A DNA stretch of 64,000 nt from Solirubrobacterales bacterium (GTDB lineage Bacteria; Actinomycetota; Thermoleophilia; Solirubrobacterales; 70-9): assembly GCA_025964255.1 (NCBI GenBank), contig JAOPZF010000120.1, forward strand, positions 1 to 64,000. Reading direction: 5' to 3'. This document shows, in pieces, positions 28,243 to 36,706 of this stretch; the stretch's first letter is position 1, and every line of letters begins with the position of its first letter. The notes beneath the pieces are model-generated. The model worked only from the letters and a program-made list of their open reading frames with translations, was not told the DNA's origin and ran no database searches. A program made the position numbers and the translations under genes.

Positions 28243-28679
28243 GCCTTCTCCTCGGGCGCCTCGACCTCGACCTCGACCGTCACCGGCCCGTCATTGATCA
28301 GCGCCACGCCCATGCAGGCGCCGAAGACCCCCTTCTTGGCGCCGGTCCTCTCGCAGAAGCGGTCGTACAGCGGCTCCGCGTCCTCGGGCCGGGCGGCCTT
28401 GATGTAGCTCGGCCGCGTGCCCTTGCGCGTGTCACCGTAGAGCGTGAACTGGCTGACGCAGAGGATCTCCCGCTCCGGCCCGAGCGGCTCGTTCATCTTC
28501 CCCTCGGCGTCATCGAAGATCCGCAGCGCCAGGACCTTTTCGGCGAGCCGGTCGCACTCGACCTCGGTGTCCCCAACCTTCACCCCGAGCAGCACCACCA
28601 TCCCCGCCTTGATCTGCGCGACCCGCGTCCCCTCGACGTCGACCGCCGCCTGGCTGCAACGTTGCACGAGCGCCCGCAT
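28239..28679 (-). CDS. dtd: D-aminoacyl-tRNA deacylase
   Basis: MRALVQRCSQAAVDVEG, VSQFTLYGDTRKGTRPSY, GVFGACMGVALINDGPVTV. Confidence 0.95.
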   Translation of the reverse strand: MRALVQRCSQAAVDVEGTRVAQIKAGMVVLLGVKVGDTEVECDRLAEKVLALRIFDDAEGKMNEPLGPEREILCVSQFTLYGDTRKGTRPSYIKAARPEDAEPLYDRFCERTGAKKGVFGACMGVALINDGPVTVEVEVEAPEEKA

Positions 28680-28740
28680 CGTCGCGCAGTCTAGGGACGC
28701 CGCGCGCCACCGTGATCGTCCAAACAAATAACTTTCACTC

Positions 28741-29730
28741 GTGGCCGGGGGGACCATCGAGATCGAGCGTGAGCGCTCCGCGCCCGAATTGGTCTCGACG
28801 ACCTTCTCGGTCTACCAACGCTTTCCACTCCTCTTCCTGATCCTCGCCGCGGGTGTCGTCGTGCCGTACGAGCTGATCGTCCTCGCGGTCACCGGGGCCG
28901 GCCCGCTTTCGCTTCGCGAAGTGAGCGGCACGACCAGCCTGATCCTGGACGTGATCGACATGTTCCTGATCGGACCGCTGATCTCGGCGCTTCACGTTCA
29001 CGCGGTTCAGGAGATCCGTGATGGCACTCAGCCGCGGCTCGCGTCGGTCGCCTCGAAGGCCGTGACTGTCCTGCCGGTCGTGATCGCCGCCGTCATCATC
29101 AGCTGGCTCGGGATCATCCTCGGCTTCGTCGCATTGATCGTGCCAGGCATCCTGCTGTCGCTGCGGTGGGCTGTAGTCGCGCAGTCGGCGGCGCTCGAGC
29201 GCGGTAGCTGGACCGACGCTCTGCGGCGGAGCTCCGAGCTGACGCGAAAGAACTACTGGCACGTATTCGGACTGCTCTTCCTGGTCGGAGTGATCAGCGC
29301 AGTAGTCACGTACGGGCTGGTAAGGGCCTTCGGTCACCCGTCAACGACGGTCGCCTCCTTCGTGGCGGGGACCGCGTTGCAGACCGTCGTCCGCTCCTTC
29401 ACCGCGCTCGCCACCGCCCTCCTCTACTTCGACCTGACGGCACGTAGTCGGACGATGGCCGGATCGGCGGCGGACGAGAAGGCGCCACCCGATCCCGAGT
29501 GGGACGTCCCGCCCACCGGCCACCCGCTCGACCCGAACAGCTGGTCCGACGAGGACCGGCCGCCGGGCTGGTACGTCGATCCGAACTCTCCCTGGGTCAT
29601 GCGCTACTGGGCGGCCGACGGCACACCGACCTGGAGTAAGCGCTCGACGAAGACTCCCCGCGACGTCTTGGCGAAATGGAAAAAGGACCCGGCAGCCGCA
29701 CGGCGCCGCGAAGAAGAAGATCGGGACTAG
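28741..29730 (+). CDS. Membrane protein with C-terminal DUF2510 domain
   Basis: Several TM segments; PPGWYVDPNSPWVMRYWAADGTPTWSKRSTKTP DUF2510-like. Confidence 0.75.
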   Translation: MAGGTIEIERERSAPELVSTTFSVYQRFPLLFLILAAGVVVPYELIVLAVTGAGPLSLREVSGTTSLILDVIDMFLIGPLISALHVHAVQEIRDGTQPRLASVASKAVTVLPVVIAAVIISWLGIILGFVALIVPGILLSLRWAVVAQSAALERGSWTDALRRSSELTRKNYWHVFGLLFLVGVISAVVTYGLVRAFGHPSTTVASFVAGTALQTVVRSFTALATALLYFDLTARSRTMAGSAADEKAPPDPEWDVPPTGHPLDPNSWSDEDRPPGWYVDPNSPWVMRYWAADGTPTWSKRSTKTPRDVLAKWKKDPAAARRREEEDRD

Positions 29731-30899
29731 GGACGCTTCGGGCGCGACTGCGGAGCCTGGTGCTTCGCCTTGTGGCGCCCGTGCCGCGGTTTCGGTTTGG
29801 CCTTGTGGCGCTTCACGCAGCGCTGCTTGCCGTGGACCTTGCGCTTGACGAAGTTGCGCTTGCACTTCAGCGGCTTCTTCGCGACCGGCGGGGGGATCGG
29901 GGTCGCCGGCGCCGGCAGGGCGGTGAGGGATGCGTCGATGTTGTTGACGATCGCCGGCGGAGTGATCTCGATCAGCGCGGCGGAGGCGAAGGTCGATTGG
30001 CCTCCCCACCATTGGGTCGGAAAGGAGTTGGGGCCTTCGGTGCCGGACGGTTCGGGCGAGAAGACGACCTTGTAAGACCCAGGCCAGACGCGCATGAACC
30101 GGTAGGCGCCGGAGCTCGGAGTGTGGACACACCCCAATGGAATCGGCGAGGCCGCCATCGTGACGCAGACCTGAACTCCGCCAAGCGGAGCGCCGGTCGC
30201 GGCCAGGCGGACGGTCCCGGCGATCTGGCCGCCCGGTCCGAGCGCAGCGTTCACCGTCTTGTCTTCTCCGGAAAAGACTTCGAAGGCGCCGCCGGAATAC
30301 GCTTCGGAAACCACGTCGACCACCGCGTCCTGAGCGTAGAAATAGAGGTTCCAGACGCCTCCTGCCAGACCGTCGATGACGTATTCGCCGGCCGCGTCGC
30401 TCCTCGCGCATCGTTCGATTTCGCCTGAGGTCGCGCATGCTTCGACTTCGCCGACCGGCAGCCCCGTCGCCGATGCGGCGACGATTCCTCTGATCGTGGC
30501 GCCCGGGACGAGCGTGGCGTCGACGCCACCCCTAGTTTCGCCGCCGGTCACGGACAGCGGCTCCGCTTGGTTCCAGGTCGGCGCGTTATGCCAAAACTGC
30601 GTTACGAAATTGCCGATCGGCCAGAAGCCGACCTGGTACTTACCTTCCGGCAAATTGGGGACTACATAGGGCCCGCCGTCGGGCAACGGGACGCATTCGT
30701 AACTGCTTTCGTCGACCGCCCTGGCGCAAACTTCCATTTCGCCGATCGGTTTGCCGTCTTCTGCGCTCACCGTGCCGGCGATGCTCCCGGTTTCGCCTTC
30801 GGCTGCCATCGCACTCGCAGGCAGCGCAAGCAATAGCACGCTGAGCAGGAGCGGGAGGAAAAATCGCCGGAAATTGGCACAATCGGGTCGACCCTTCAT
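29727..30899 (-). CDS. Secreted protein with three carboxypeptidase-regulatory-like repeats and K/R-rich C-terminus
   Basis: Signal peptide; repeats starting GSIAGTVSAEDGKPIGEMEVC / ATIRGIVAASATGLPVGEVEAC / GQIAGTVRLAATGAPLGGVQVC; tail LKCKRNFVKRKVHGKQRCVKRHKAKPKPRHGRHKAKHQ. Confidence 0.75.
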   Translation of the reverse strand: MKGRPDCANFRRFFLPLLLSVLLLALPASAMAAEGETGSIAGTVSAEDGKPIGEMEVCARAVDESSYECVPLPDGGPYVVPNLPEGKYQVGFWPIGNFVTQFWHNAPTWNQAEPLSVTGGETRGGVDATLVPGATIRGIVAASATGLPVGEVEACATSGEIERCARSDAAGEYVIDGLAGGVWNLYFYAQDAVVDVVSEAYSGGAFEVFSGEDKTVNAALGPGGQIAGTVRLAATGAPLGGVQVCVTMAASPIPLGCVHTPSSGAYRFMRVWPGSYKVVFSPEPSGTEGPNSFPTQWWGGQSTFASAALIEITPPAIVNNIDASLTALPAPATPIPPPVAKKPLKCKRNFVKRKVHGKQRCVKRHKAKPKPRHGRHKAKHQAPQSRPKRP

Positions 30900-30958
30900 C
30901 GAGCGAGTATAGGTACGTACCTTGACCGCCTAGACGGATTAACGGCTAGAGAAACGGG

Positions 30959-31828
30959 TCAGCCGAAGAACTCGAGCGCGCGCTTGGCGACCAGGTCCGG
31001 TTTCTCGTCGGCGATGAAGTGGCCGCAGCCGGGGACCAGCTCGACCTGCATGTCGTCGGCGTGGTGTTGGTAGCCGGCGAGGAACTGGGGACGCAGGGCG
31101 GTGTCGTCGGTGCCGAAGAGGAGCCGGGTGGGGACGGTGAGACGGTCGTGGGCGTAGCGGCCGCGGAGGATCGCGGGCGACTCGTGGAGTTGGAAGACCC
31201 GGTACATCTGGACGCAGGCCCGGGCGCGGTCGGGCTCGGCCAGGTTGTCGGCGAAGGAACGGAGGGTCGCCTCGTCCCAGTTGCCGCGGACGGTCGAGCC
31301 GCCGACGAGGACTTTGGGCACGAGCTTGCCGCTGGTGTGGGCGCGGTAGCCGATCAACGGTGCGGCGATCACCAACTGGTACCAGAAGCGCCAGATCTGG
31401 GGGACCGCTGCGCGGAGGTCCACCCATGGGGTGAGGATGTTCAGTGACAGGTACTGCGAGAAGCGCTCGGGCGCTCGCAGGCACAAGAGGAAGCCGATCC
31501 AGCCGCCCCAGTCGTGGCCGACCAGCTTCACCCGCTGAAGGTCGAGCGCATCGAGCACGGCGAGGATGTCGGTGGCCAGGTTCTCCTTCTCGTAGCCGTC
31601 GCGCGGCGCGTCCGACCAGCCGAAGCCGCGCAGGTCGATCGCGATCGCCCGGTACCCCGCCACCGCCAACCGCGGCATCAGGTCACGCCACTCGTACCAG
31701 TGCTGTGGCCAGCCGTGCAGGCAGAGGACGACATCGTCGCCCTCCCCCGCTTCGGCTACGTGGAACCGCAGGCCACGCGCCTCGACCCAGCGGTGGCGGA
31801 CGCCGTCTACTACCGGCGGCTCCGCCAC
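30959..31828 (-). CDS. Alpha/beta hydrolase (epoxide hydrolase/haloalkane dehalogenase-like)
   Basis: LCLHGWPQHWYEWRDLMP, LVGHDWGGWIGFLL, GCGHFIADEKPDLV. Confidence 0.88.
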   Translation of the reverse strand: MAEPPVVDGVRHRWVEARGLRFHVAEAGEGDDVVLCLHGWPQHWYEWRDLMPRLAVAGYRAIAIDLRGFGWSDAPRDGYEKENLATDILAVLDALDLQRVKLVGHDWGGWIGFLLCLRAPERFSQYLSLNILTPWVDLRAAVPQIWRFWYQLVIAAPLIGYRAHTSGKLVPKVLVGGSTVRGNWDEATLRSFADNLAEPDRARACVQMYRVFQLHESPAILRGRYAHDRLTVPTRLLFGTDDTALRPQFLAGYQHHADDMQVELVPGCGHFIADEKPDLVAKRALEFFG

Positions 31829-31856
31829 GCGCCAGGCCCCCGCGCCGTCGCTCTGT

Positions 31857-33164
31857 CTAGGCGACGGTCGTCGCGGTGCGGCGGAACTCTTCGAGCTGCT
31901 CGCCCATCGAATCGAGGTTGCAGGCGACCATTTCCGGCCAGGCCTTGTCCGGGTGGTCGGCGATCGTCTTCAGGCCGTTGCCGGAGATCACCGCGACGAC
32001 CGTCTCGTCCGGGGCGATCTTGCCCTGGGCAGCGAGCTGGCCGACCGTGGCGATCGTGGTGCCGCCGGCGGGCTCGGTGAGGATGCCCTCGGTGGCGCCG
32101 AGCAGGTCGATCGCCTCCCAGATCTCCGGGTCCGACGGCGTCGCCGCCGAGCCGCCGCGGGTGCGGACGGCATCGACGACCAGCGGGCCGTCACCGGGCG
32201 AGCCGATCGCCAACGAGTGGGCGGCGGTGTCCGGGGTCTGCGGCTCGATCTCGCCGCCCTCGAGGATCGCCGTGGCGATCGGGTCACAACCGCCCGCTTG
32301 GGCGATGTTGATCCGGCTGCCCGAGGTCTCGGCGAGGCCGACGATTTCCAGCTCGTTGAGCCCCTTGTGGACGCGCGAGGAGAGCGTGCCGCCGGCGGCC
32401 GGGATCACCCAGTGGTCGGGCGAGGTCCAGCCGAGCTCCTCGACGACCTCGAAGGCCATCGTCTTCGCCCCCTCGGCGTAGAACGGACGCAGGGTGATGT
32501 TGGCGAACTCGATCCCGCTCGCCAGCGAGAGCTCACGACAGGCGCGGTTGGCCTGGTCGTAATTGCCGTCGAGCTGACAGACCTGGGCGCCGAGGGCGCG
32601 ACAGGCTTTCGCCTTCCCCTTCTCCATGTTGCCGGGGTAGAAGACGTAGGCGGTGGCGCCGGCCTTGGCGGCGAGCGCCGCGACCGCGGTCCCGACGTTG
32701 CCGGTCGACACGCAGCCGATCTCGTCTTTGCCCAGCTCCAGCAGACGGGCGATCGACATGCTGACGACGCGGTCCTTGTAGGAGAGCGACGGGCGGTTGG
32801 TCGAGTCGTCCTTCAGATACAGGTTCTTCAGGCCGAACTCGGCGCCGAGCCGGTCGGCCTTGATCAGCGGCGTTTTGCCGGCGAACTGGCCGACCCGCGC
32901 CTGGGCGTCCGCCGATGTGATCGGCAGCAGCTCCTCGAAGCGCCAGATGTTCCAAGGACGACCCTCGAGGCCACGCTCGGCGATCGCCGCGGTGGCGCGC
33001 TCATAGTCGTAATCGATGTCGAGGCCGTCGCCGCAGGCCGGGCACTTGAAGGCCCGCTCTTCCAATGGGGCACGGTAGCCACAGTCCCGGCAGACGAGTT
33101 CCGTCGCGCAGGAACTGGTTCGACGGCCGATAGGCCCCCCCAGACGCTGCGTGTCGTTGCTCAT
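31857..33164 (-). CDS. thrC: Threonine synthase
   Basis: Zn-ribbon-like CRDCGYRAP...CPACG; PLP site SLSYKDRVVS; STGNVGTAVAALAAKAG. Confidence 0.88.
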   Translation of the reverse strand: MSNDTQRLGGPIGRRTSSCATELVCRDCGYRAPLEERAFKCPACGDGLDIDYDYERATAAIAERGLEGRPWNIWRFEELLPITSADAQARVGQFAGKTPLIKADRLGAEFGLKNLYLKDDSTNRPSLSYKDRVVSMSIARLLELGKDEIGCVSTGNVGTAVAALAAKAGATAYVFYPGNMEKGKAKACRALGAQVCQLDGNYDQANRACRELSLASGIEFANITLRPFYAEGAKTMAFEVVEELGWTSPDHWVIPAAGGTLSSRVHKGLNELEIVGLAETSGSRINIAQAGGCDPIATAILEGGEIEPQTPDTAAHSLAIGSPGDGPLVVDAVRTRGGSAATPSDPEIWEAIDLLGATEGILTEPAGGTTIATVGQLAAQGKIAPDETVVAVISGNGLKTIADHPDKAWPEMVACNLDSMGEQLEEFRRTATTVA

Positions 33165-33373
33165 CTAACTTCCTCCTTGGCTACCGCCGAAGCGGCTTGA
33201 TTTTGGCGCGGCGCCCTCATGGGAGCCGCGTAACCGCGACCTCAGCACTCCAAGGTAGCGGACGCGTCGGTGTTCTCAAGCGGGAGCGGTGTTTTGTCTG
33301 TGGAACGGTTGTCTGCGCGCCGCGACGATGCGCGGGTGATTCGCGATAAGCATCGGCATCAGAGGCGACCGAA

Positions 33374-33634
33374 TTGACCCCGCAGGAGCGCTTCGCCCAG
33401 AACCTCCGTCGTCGCCGTCTGGCGGTCGGGATCTCGCAGGAGGAGCTCGGCGAACGCACCGACCTGCACCGGACCGAGATCTCGCTGCTCGAGCGGGCCG
33501 GGCGCGAACCGCGCTTCGCCACGCTGCTGAAGCTCTGCGGGGCGCTCGGCACGTCGCCGAACGACCTCTGTGCGGGAACCGGCTGGGACCACGTGAAGCG
33601 CGTCTTCACGGTCGAGCCGCCCGCCGCGGACTGA
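33374..33634 (+). CDS. XRE-family HTH regulator (86 aa)
   Basis: FAQNLRRRRLAVGISQEELGERTDLHRTEISLLERAGREPRFATLLKLCGALGTSPNDL. Confidence 0.85.
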   Translation: MTPQERFAQNLRRRRLAVGISQEELGERTDLHRTEISLLERAGREPRFATLLKLCGALGTSPNDLCAGTGWDHVKRVFTVEPPAAD

Positions 33635-33692
33635 GCGGCCGTCCGGGACAGCGCAGCGGAGCCGGCCCGCGATGGCGGACCGGCGCCGCGTG

Positions 33693-33729
33693 CTTCTCGT
33701 CACCGGGGCCCCGGTCCGGTGACGAGAAG
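33693..33729. terminator. Strong hairpin downstream of XRE gene
   Basis: Perfect 14-bp arms CTTCTCGTCACCGG ... CCGGTGACGAGAAG, 9-nt loop. Confidence 0.65.
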
Positions 33730-33745
33730 AGATTTGAGGCGGGGC

Positions 33746-33768
33746 GGCGCCGACTGCGCGTCGGCGCC
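33746..33768. terminator. Second hairpin in the same convergent gap
   Basis: GGCGCCGA-CTGCGCG-TCGGCGCC. Confidence 0.6.
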
Positions 33769-33988
33769 TTGGGATCGGGTCGTGACGAACTCTGATCCCG
33801 CTCAGCACCAGGTCCTCCTTTGCCACCCCAAGGCGGTTTCCCCGTCTGAGATTGGCCCCGCCTCTGCCTGTCGGTTGATCCCCCGACAGGGATTCCATTC
33901 ATAACAGACCGAGTTGGAGCAATCAAGGCTGCCTGAACAAAAGGATCCCCCTGCGTTTAGGAACGAGACGAGCACCTTTTCCGCACCA

Positions 33989-36232
33989 CTAGGAGGCTGC
34001 GGTGACGGCGTCCTCGGCGGCGACGGCGATCGTGCTCGCATCGGGCCAGACGCCCGGCAGGTCGTCGCTGGTGAAGCGGCCGGAGTTGATCAAGATCCCC
34101 TCGGCGGCGTGCGGGGCGAACGGCTGCAGGGCGCGCGCAACGAGCAGGATCGCAGCGACCAGCGCCTCGGCATCCGCGGTGTCGAGCTGGCCCTTCTTCT
34201 TCAGCTGTTGCTCGAACTGCTGGATCCGCTCGAAAAGGCGGGTCAGGTTGCGGATCGCCTTGTGCATCTGCAGGTTGGCGGTGTCATCGGCGATCCGCTG
34301 CAGCCCGTTCTCGCACCAGCCGCGCAGCTTCTCCCGCTGTTTCTCGGTCGCCGCCGCCTTCTCCGGATCGTGCTTGGAGCCCTCGAGCTCGACCATTCGA
34401 TCGTGCGCGTAGATCCAGAAGCTGCGGAGGAATTTGTTGGCGAAGCGGATCGCCGCGTCGGACCAGTTCAGCGTCTTCGCCGGCCCCGCCGCCCAGAGGA
34501 CGGCGACGCGGATCGTGTCGGCGCCGAACTGACCCACCAGCTCGTCAGGGTTGACGACGTTGCCGAGGTGCTTCGACATCTTGCGACCCTCCGAGATCAC
34601 CATCTCGTGGAAGAGGCAGCCCTCGAACGGCTCGCCGTCGGTCATGTAGGCGAACTCGCCGTGGTCGCGCAGCGCCTTGGTGACGACCCGCTGGTCGAAG
34701 ACGAAGTTGCCGGAGTCGCCACCGGCGACGAGGCGCTCGGCGGGCAGCCACTTCTTCGACTCGGGGTGGGTGAACATCTGCGTCGCCCGGTCCTCCGGCG
34801 GCAGCGTCGCCGGGACCCAGAGGAAGAGCGCGTCGAAGTGGCAGTCGAGCGTGTCGGTCTCCCGCTTCGCCGGCTTCCCGCAGACGGGGCACTCGACGTC
34901 GACGAAGTCGGAGCGCTCGGCGAGCGGATTCCCTTCGCCGGTCGCCACCAGGTCGCGCGGGAGGACGACGGGCAGGTCGGCCTCGGGCACCGGCACCGGC
35001 CCGTGGTCGGGGCAGTGGATGACCGGGATCGGCGTCCCCCAGGAGCGCTGGCGGGAGATCGAGAAGTCGTTGGCGCGGTAGCGCTTCGCCTCCTGAGCAC
35101 CGGCGACCGGCGCGCTCGGCGGCGGTGCGTCGTCGGCGGGGACCTCCCCCACCTCGACACGGTCGACGCGCTCGGCGATGTCGCGGTCGGCCTCGTCGAC
35201 CGCCGGGATGCCAAGGACGGCGGCGGGGCCGTAGCGGGCGTCGACCAGCGGCGAGACCAGCAGGGGAAGCTCGCCCTTCGGCCCGGAGACCGTCAGACCC
35301 GTGCCGATGACCGGGACCTCTTTGGCGTCGCGGGCGCTCCGCTCCCAGCCGCCCGAGCGCAGCTGCTCGAGCTGCTCGCGCACCTCGCCGGCGGCCAGCG
35401 TCTCCACCAACGGGTGCCGCGGCGAGAGCAGGACGAAGGTCGCCAGGCCCGCGGCGTCCGCGTGCGGCGTGAAGACGGTCAGCGGCCCGTCGGGTCCGTC
35501 GACCTCGAACTCGACCCCGTCGGTGCGCCCGAGGATGAAGCGCTGCGAGGCGAGCGCCAGGTCGTCCCACGGCTGCGCCTCGAGCTTCGCCATGTTGGCG
35601 TCGTTCTCCTCAAGATAAGGCGTGATCTTCAGGAACCAGGTCGGCTTGCGGATCAGCCGCACCTCGTTGTGGCAGCGCCAGCAGGTGCCGCCCTCCTCGA
35701 CCTGGATCGTCGCCAGCGTCGTCTGGCAGGTGTCGCACCAATCGACGGTCGCATCGTCGAGGTAGATCAGCCCCATGTCGTAGAGGGTCAGGAAGAGCCA
35801 CTGCGACCAGCGGTACTGGCCCTCGTCGGAGCTGTAGAAGACGCGGTCGTAGTCGAAGCTGTAGCCGAGTCGCTTCATCTGCTCGAGCATCCGCTCGCCG
35901 CACTGCTCGACCCACTCGGCGGCGGGGATCTGGCGCTCGATCGCGGCGAGCTCGGCGGGCAATCCGAAGGCGTCGAAGCCGAAGCCCATCAGCACGTCAC
36001 GGCCGCGGGCGCGCTGGAAACGGGCGTAGGCGTCGCCGATCGTGTAGTCGCGGACGTGGCCCATGTGCAGGTTGCCCGAGGTGAACGGGCTCGAGGACTT
36101 GACGTAGACGCCGCGCTCGCCATCGGCGGGTGGCGTGGGCGCGTCATAGTCGCCGCGGTCGATCCACGCGGCCTGCCGCTCGGTCTCGATCCGGGCAGCG
36201 TCGTAGGGCGGCTTGCGGGCGTTCTCGGTCAT
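33989..36232 (-). CDS. Divergent leucyl-tRNA synthetase-like class I aaRS (747 aa)
   Basis: SSSPFTSGNLHMGHVRDYTIGDAYARFQ, GFDAFGLPAE, KPTWFLKITPY, FSISRQRSWGTPIP, EGRKMSKHLGNVVNPDELVGQFGADTIR. Confidence 0.82.
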   Translation of the reverse strand: MTENARKPPYDAARIETERQAAWIDRGDYDAPTPPADGERGVYVKSSSPFTSGNLHMGHVRDYTIGDAYARFQRARGRDVLMGFGFDAFGLPAELAAIERQIPAAEWVEQCGERMLEQMKRLGYSFDYDRVFYSSDEGQYRWSQWLFLTLYDMGLIYLDDATVDWCDTCQTTLATIQVEEGGTCWRCHNEVRLIRKPTWFLKITPYLEENDANMAKLEAQPWDDLALASQRFILGRTDGVEFEVDGPDGPLTVFTPHADAAGLATFVLLSPRHPLVETLAAGEVREQLEQLRSGGWERSARDAKEVPVIGTGLTVSGPKGELPLLVSPLVDARYGPAAVLGIPAVDEADRDIAERVDRVEVGEVPADDAPPPSAPVAGAQEAKRYRANDFSISRQRSWGTPIPVIHCPDHGPVPVPEADLPVVLPRDLVATGEGNPLAERSDFVDVECPVCGKPAKRETDTLDCHFDALFLWVPATLPPEDRATQMFTHPESKKWLPAERLVAGGDSGNFVFDQRVVTKALRDHGEFAYMTDGEPFEGCLFHEMVISEGRKMSKHLGNVVNPDELVGQFGADTIRVAVLWAAGPAKTLNWSDAAIRFANKFLRSFWIYAHDRMVELEGSKHDPEKAAATEKQREKLRGWCENGLQRIADDTANLQMHKAIRNLTRLFERIQQFEQQLKKKGQLDTADAEALVAAILLVARALQPFAPHAAEGILINSGRFTSDDLPGVWPDASTIAVAAEDAVTAAS

Positions 36233-36273
36233 GCAATCAACGTTAGCTGAGGTGCCAAGCGCCACAGCGCCGC

Positions 36274-36702
36274 TCAGGTGAAGGTCCAGAGCTTGTTGCC
36301 GAGGAAGTTGAACGGCATCGCGACGGCGACGGCGACCGCCTGGGCGCCGAGTTCGCCCATCCCCGAGCGGACCAGCAACTCGAGCACGACCAGGTTGATC
36401 ACCAGGCAGGCGATCGAGACGGCGAGGAAGCGGGCCGCCTGCAGGTGCGCGAGCCCCTCCCCCGGGCCGAAGGTCCAGTAGCGGTTCCAGAGGAAGTTGC
36501 TGGTCACGGCGACGCAGAAGGCGCCGATCGCGGCGACCGCGTGGTAGACGCCGAGGTTGCCGGAGAGGAAGGCGAAGACGCCGAGGTTGATCAGGTAGCC
36601 GGAGCCGCCGACGACGCCGAACTTGAGCAGCTGGAGCCAGCTATCGCGGCTGCGGGCAGCGGCGCCGAGGCGGACAGCGAGCGTGTTCTGGGCGTCGCTC
36701 AT
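36274..36702 (-). CDS. GtrA family membrane protein
   Basis: FGVVGGSGYLINLGVFAFL...TSNFLWNRYWTF...FLGNKLWTF. Confidence 0.88.
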   Translation of the reverse strand: MSDAQNTLAVRLGAAARSRDSWLQLLKFGVVGGSGYLINLGVFAFLSGNLGVYHAVAAIGAFCVAVTSNFLWNRYWTFGPGEGLAHLQAARFLAVSIACLVINLVVLELLVRSGMGELGAQAVAVAVAMPFNFLGNKLWTFT

Positions 36703-36706
36703 CGCC

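Noticed and set aside
33606-33926. Minus-strand 106-aa ORF in the XRE/LeuRS gap
   Set aside because: No recognisable features, composition follows the hairpins; better explained as non-coding.
33914-36250. 778-aa plus-strand ORF over the LeuRS-like gene
   Set aside because: Shadow ORF; low-complexity V/L/D/R composition, antisense to a protein with clear motifs.
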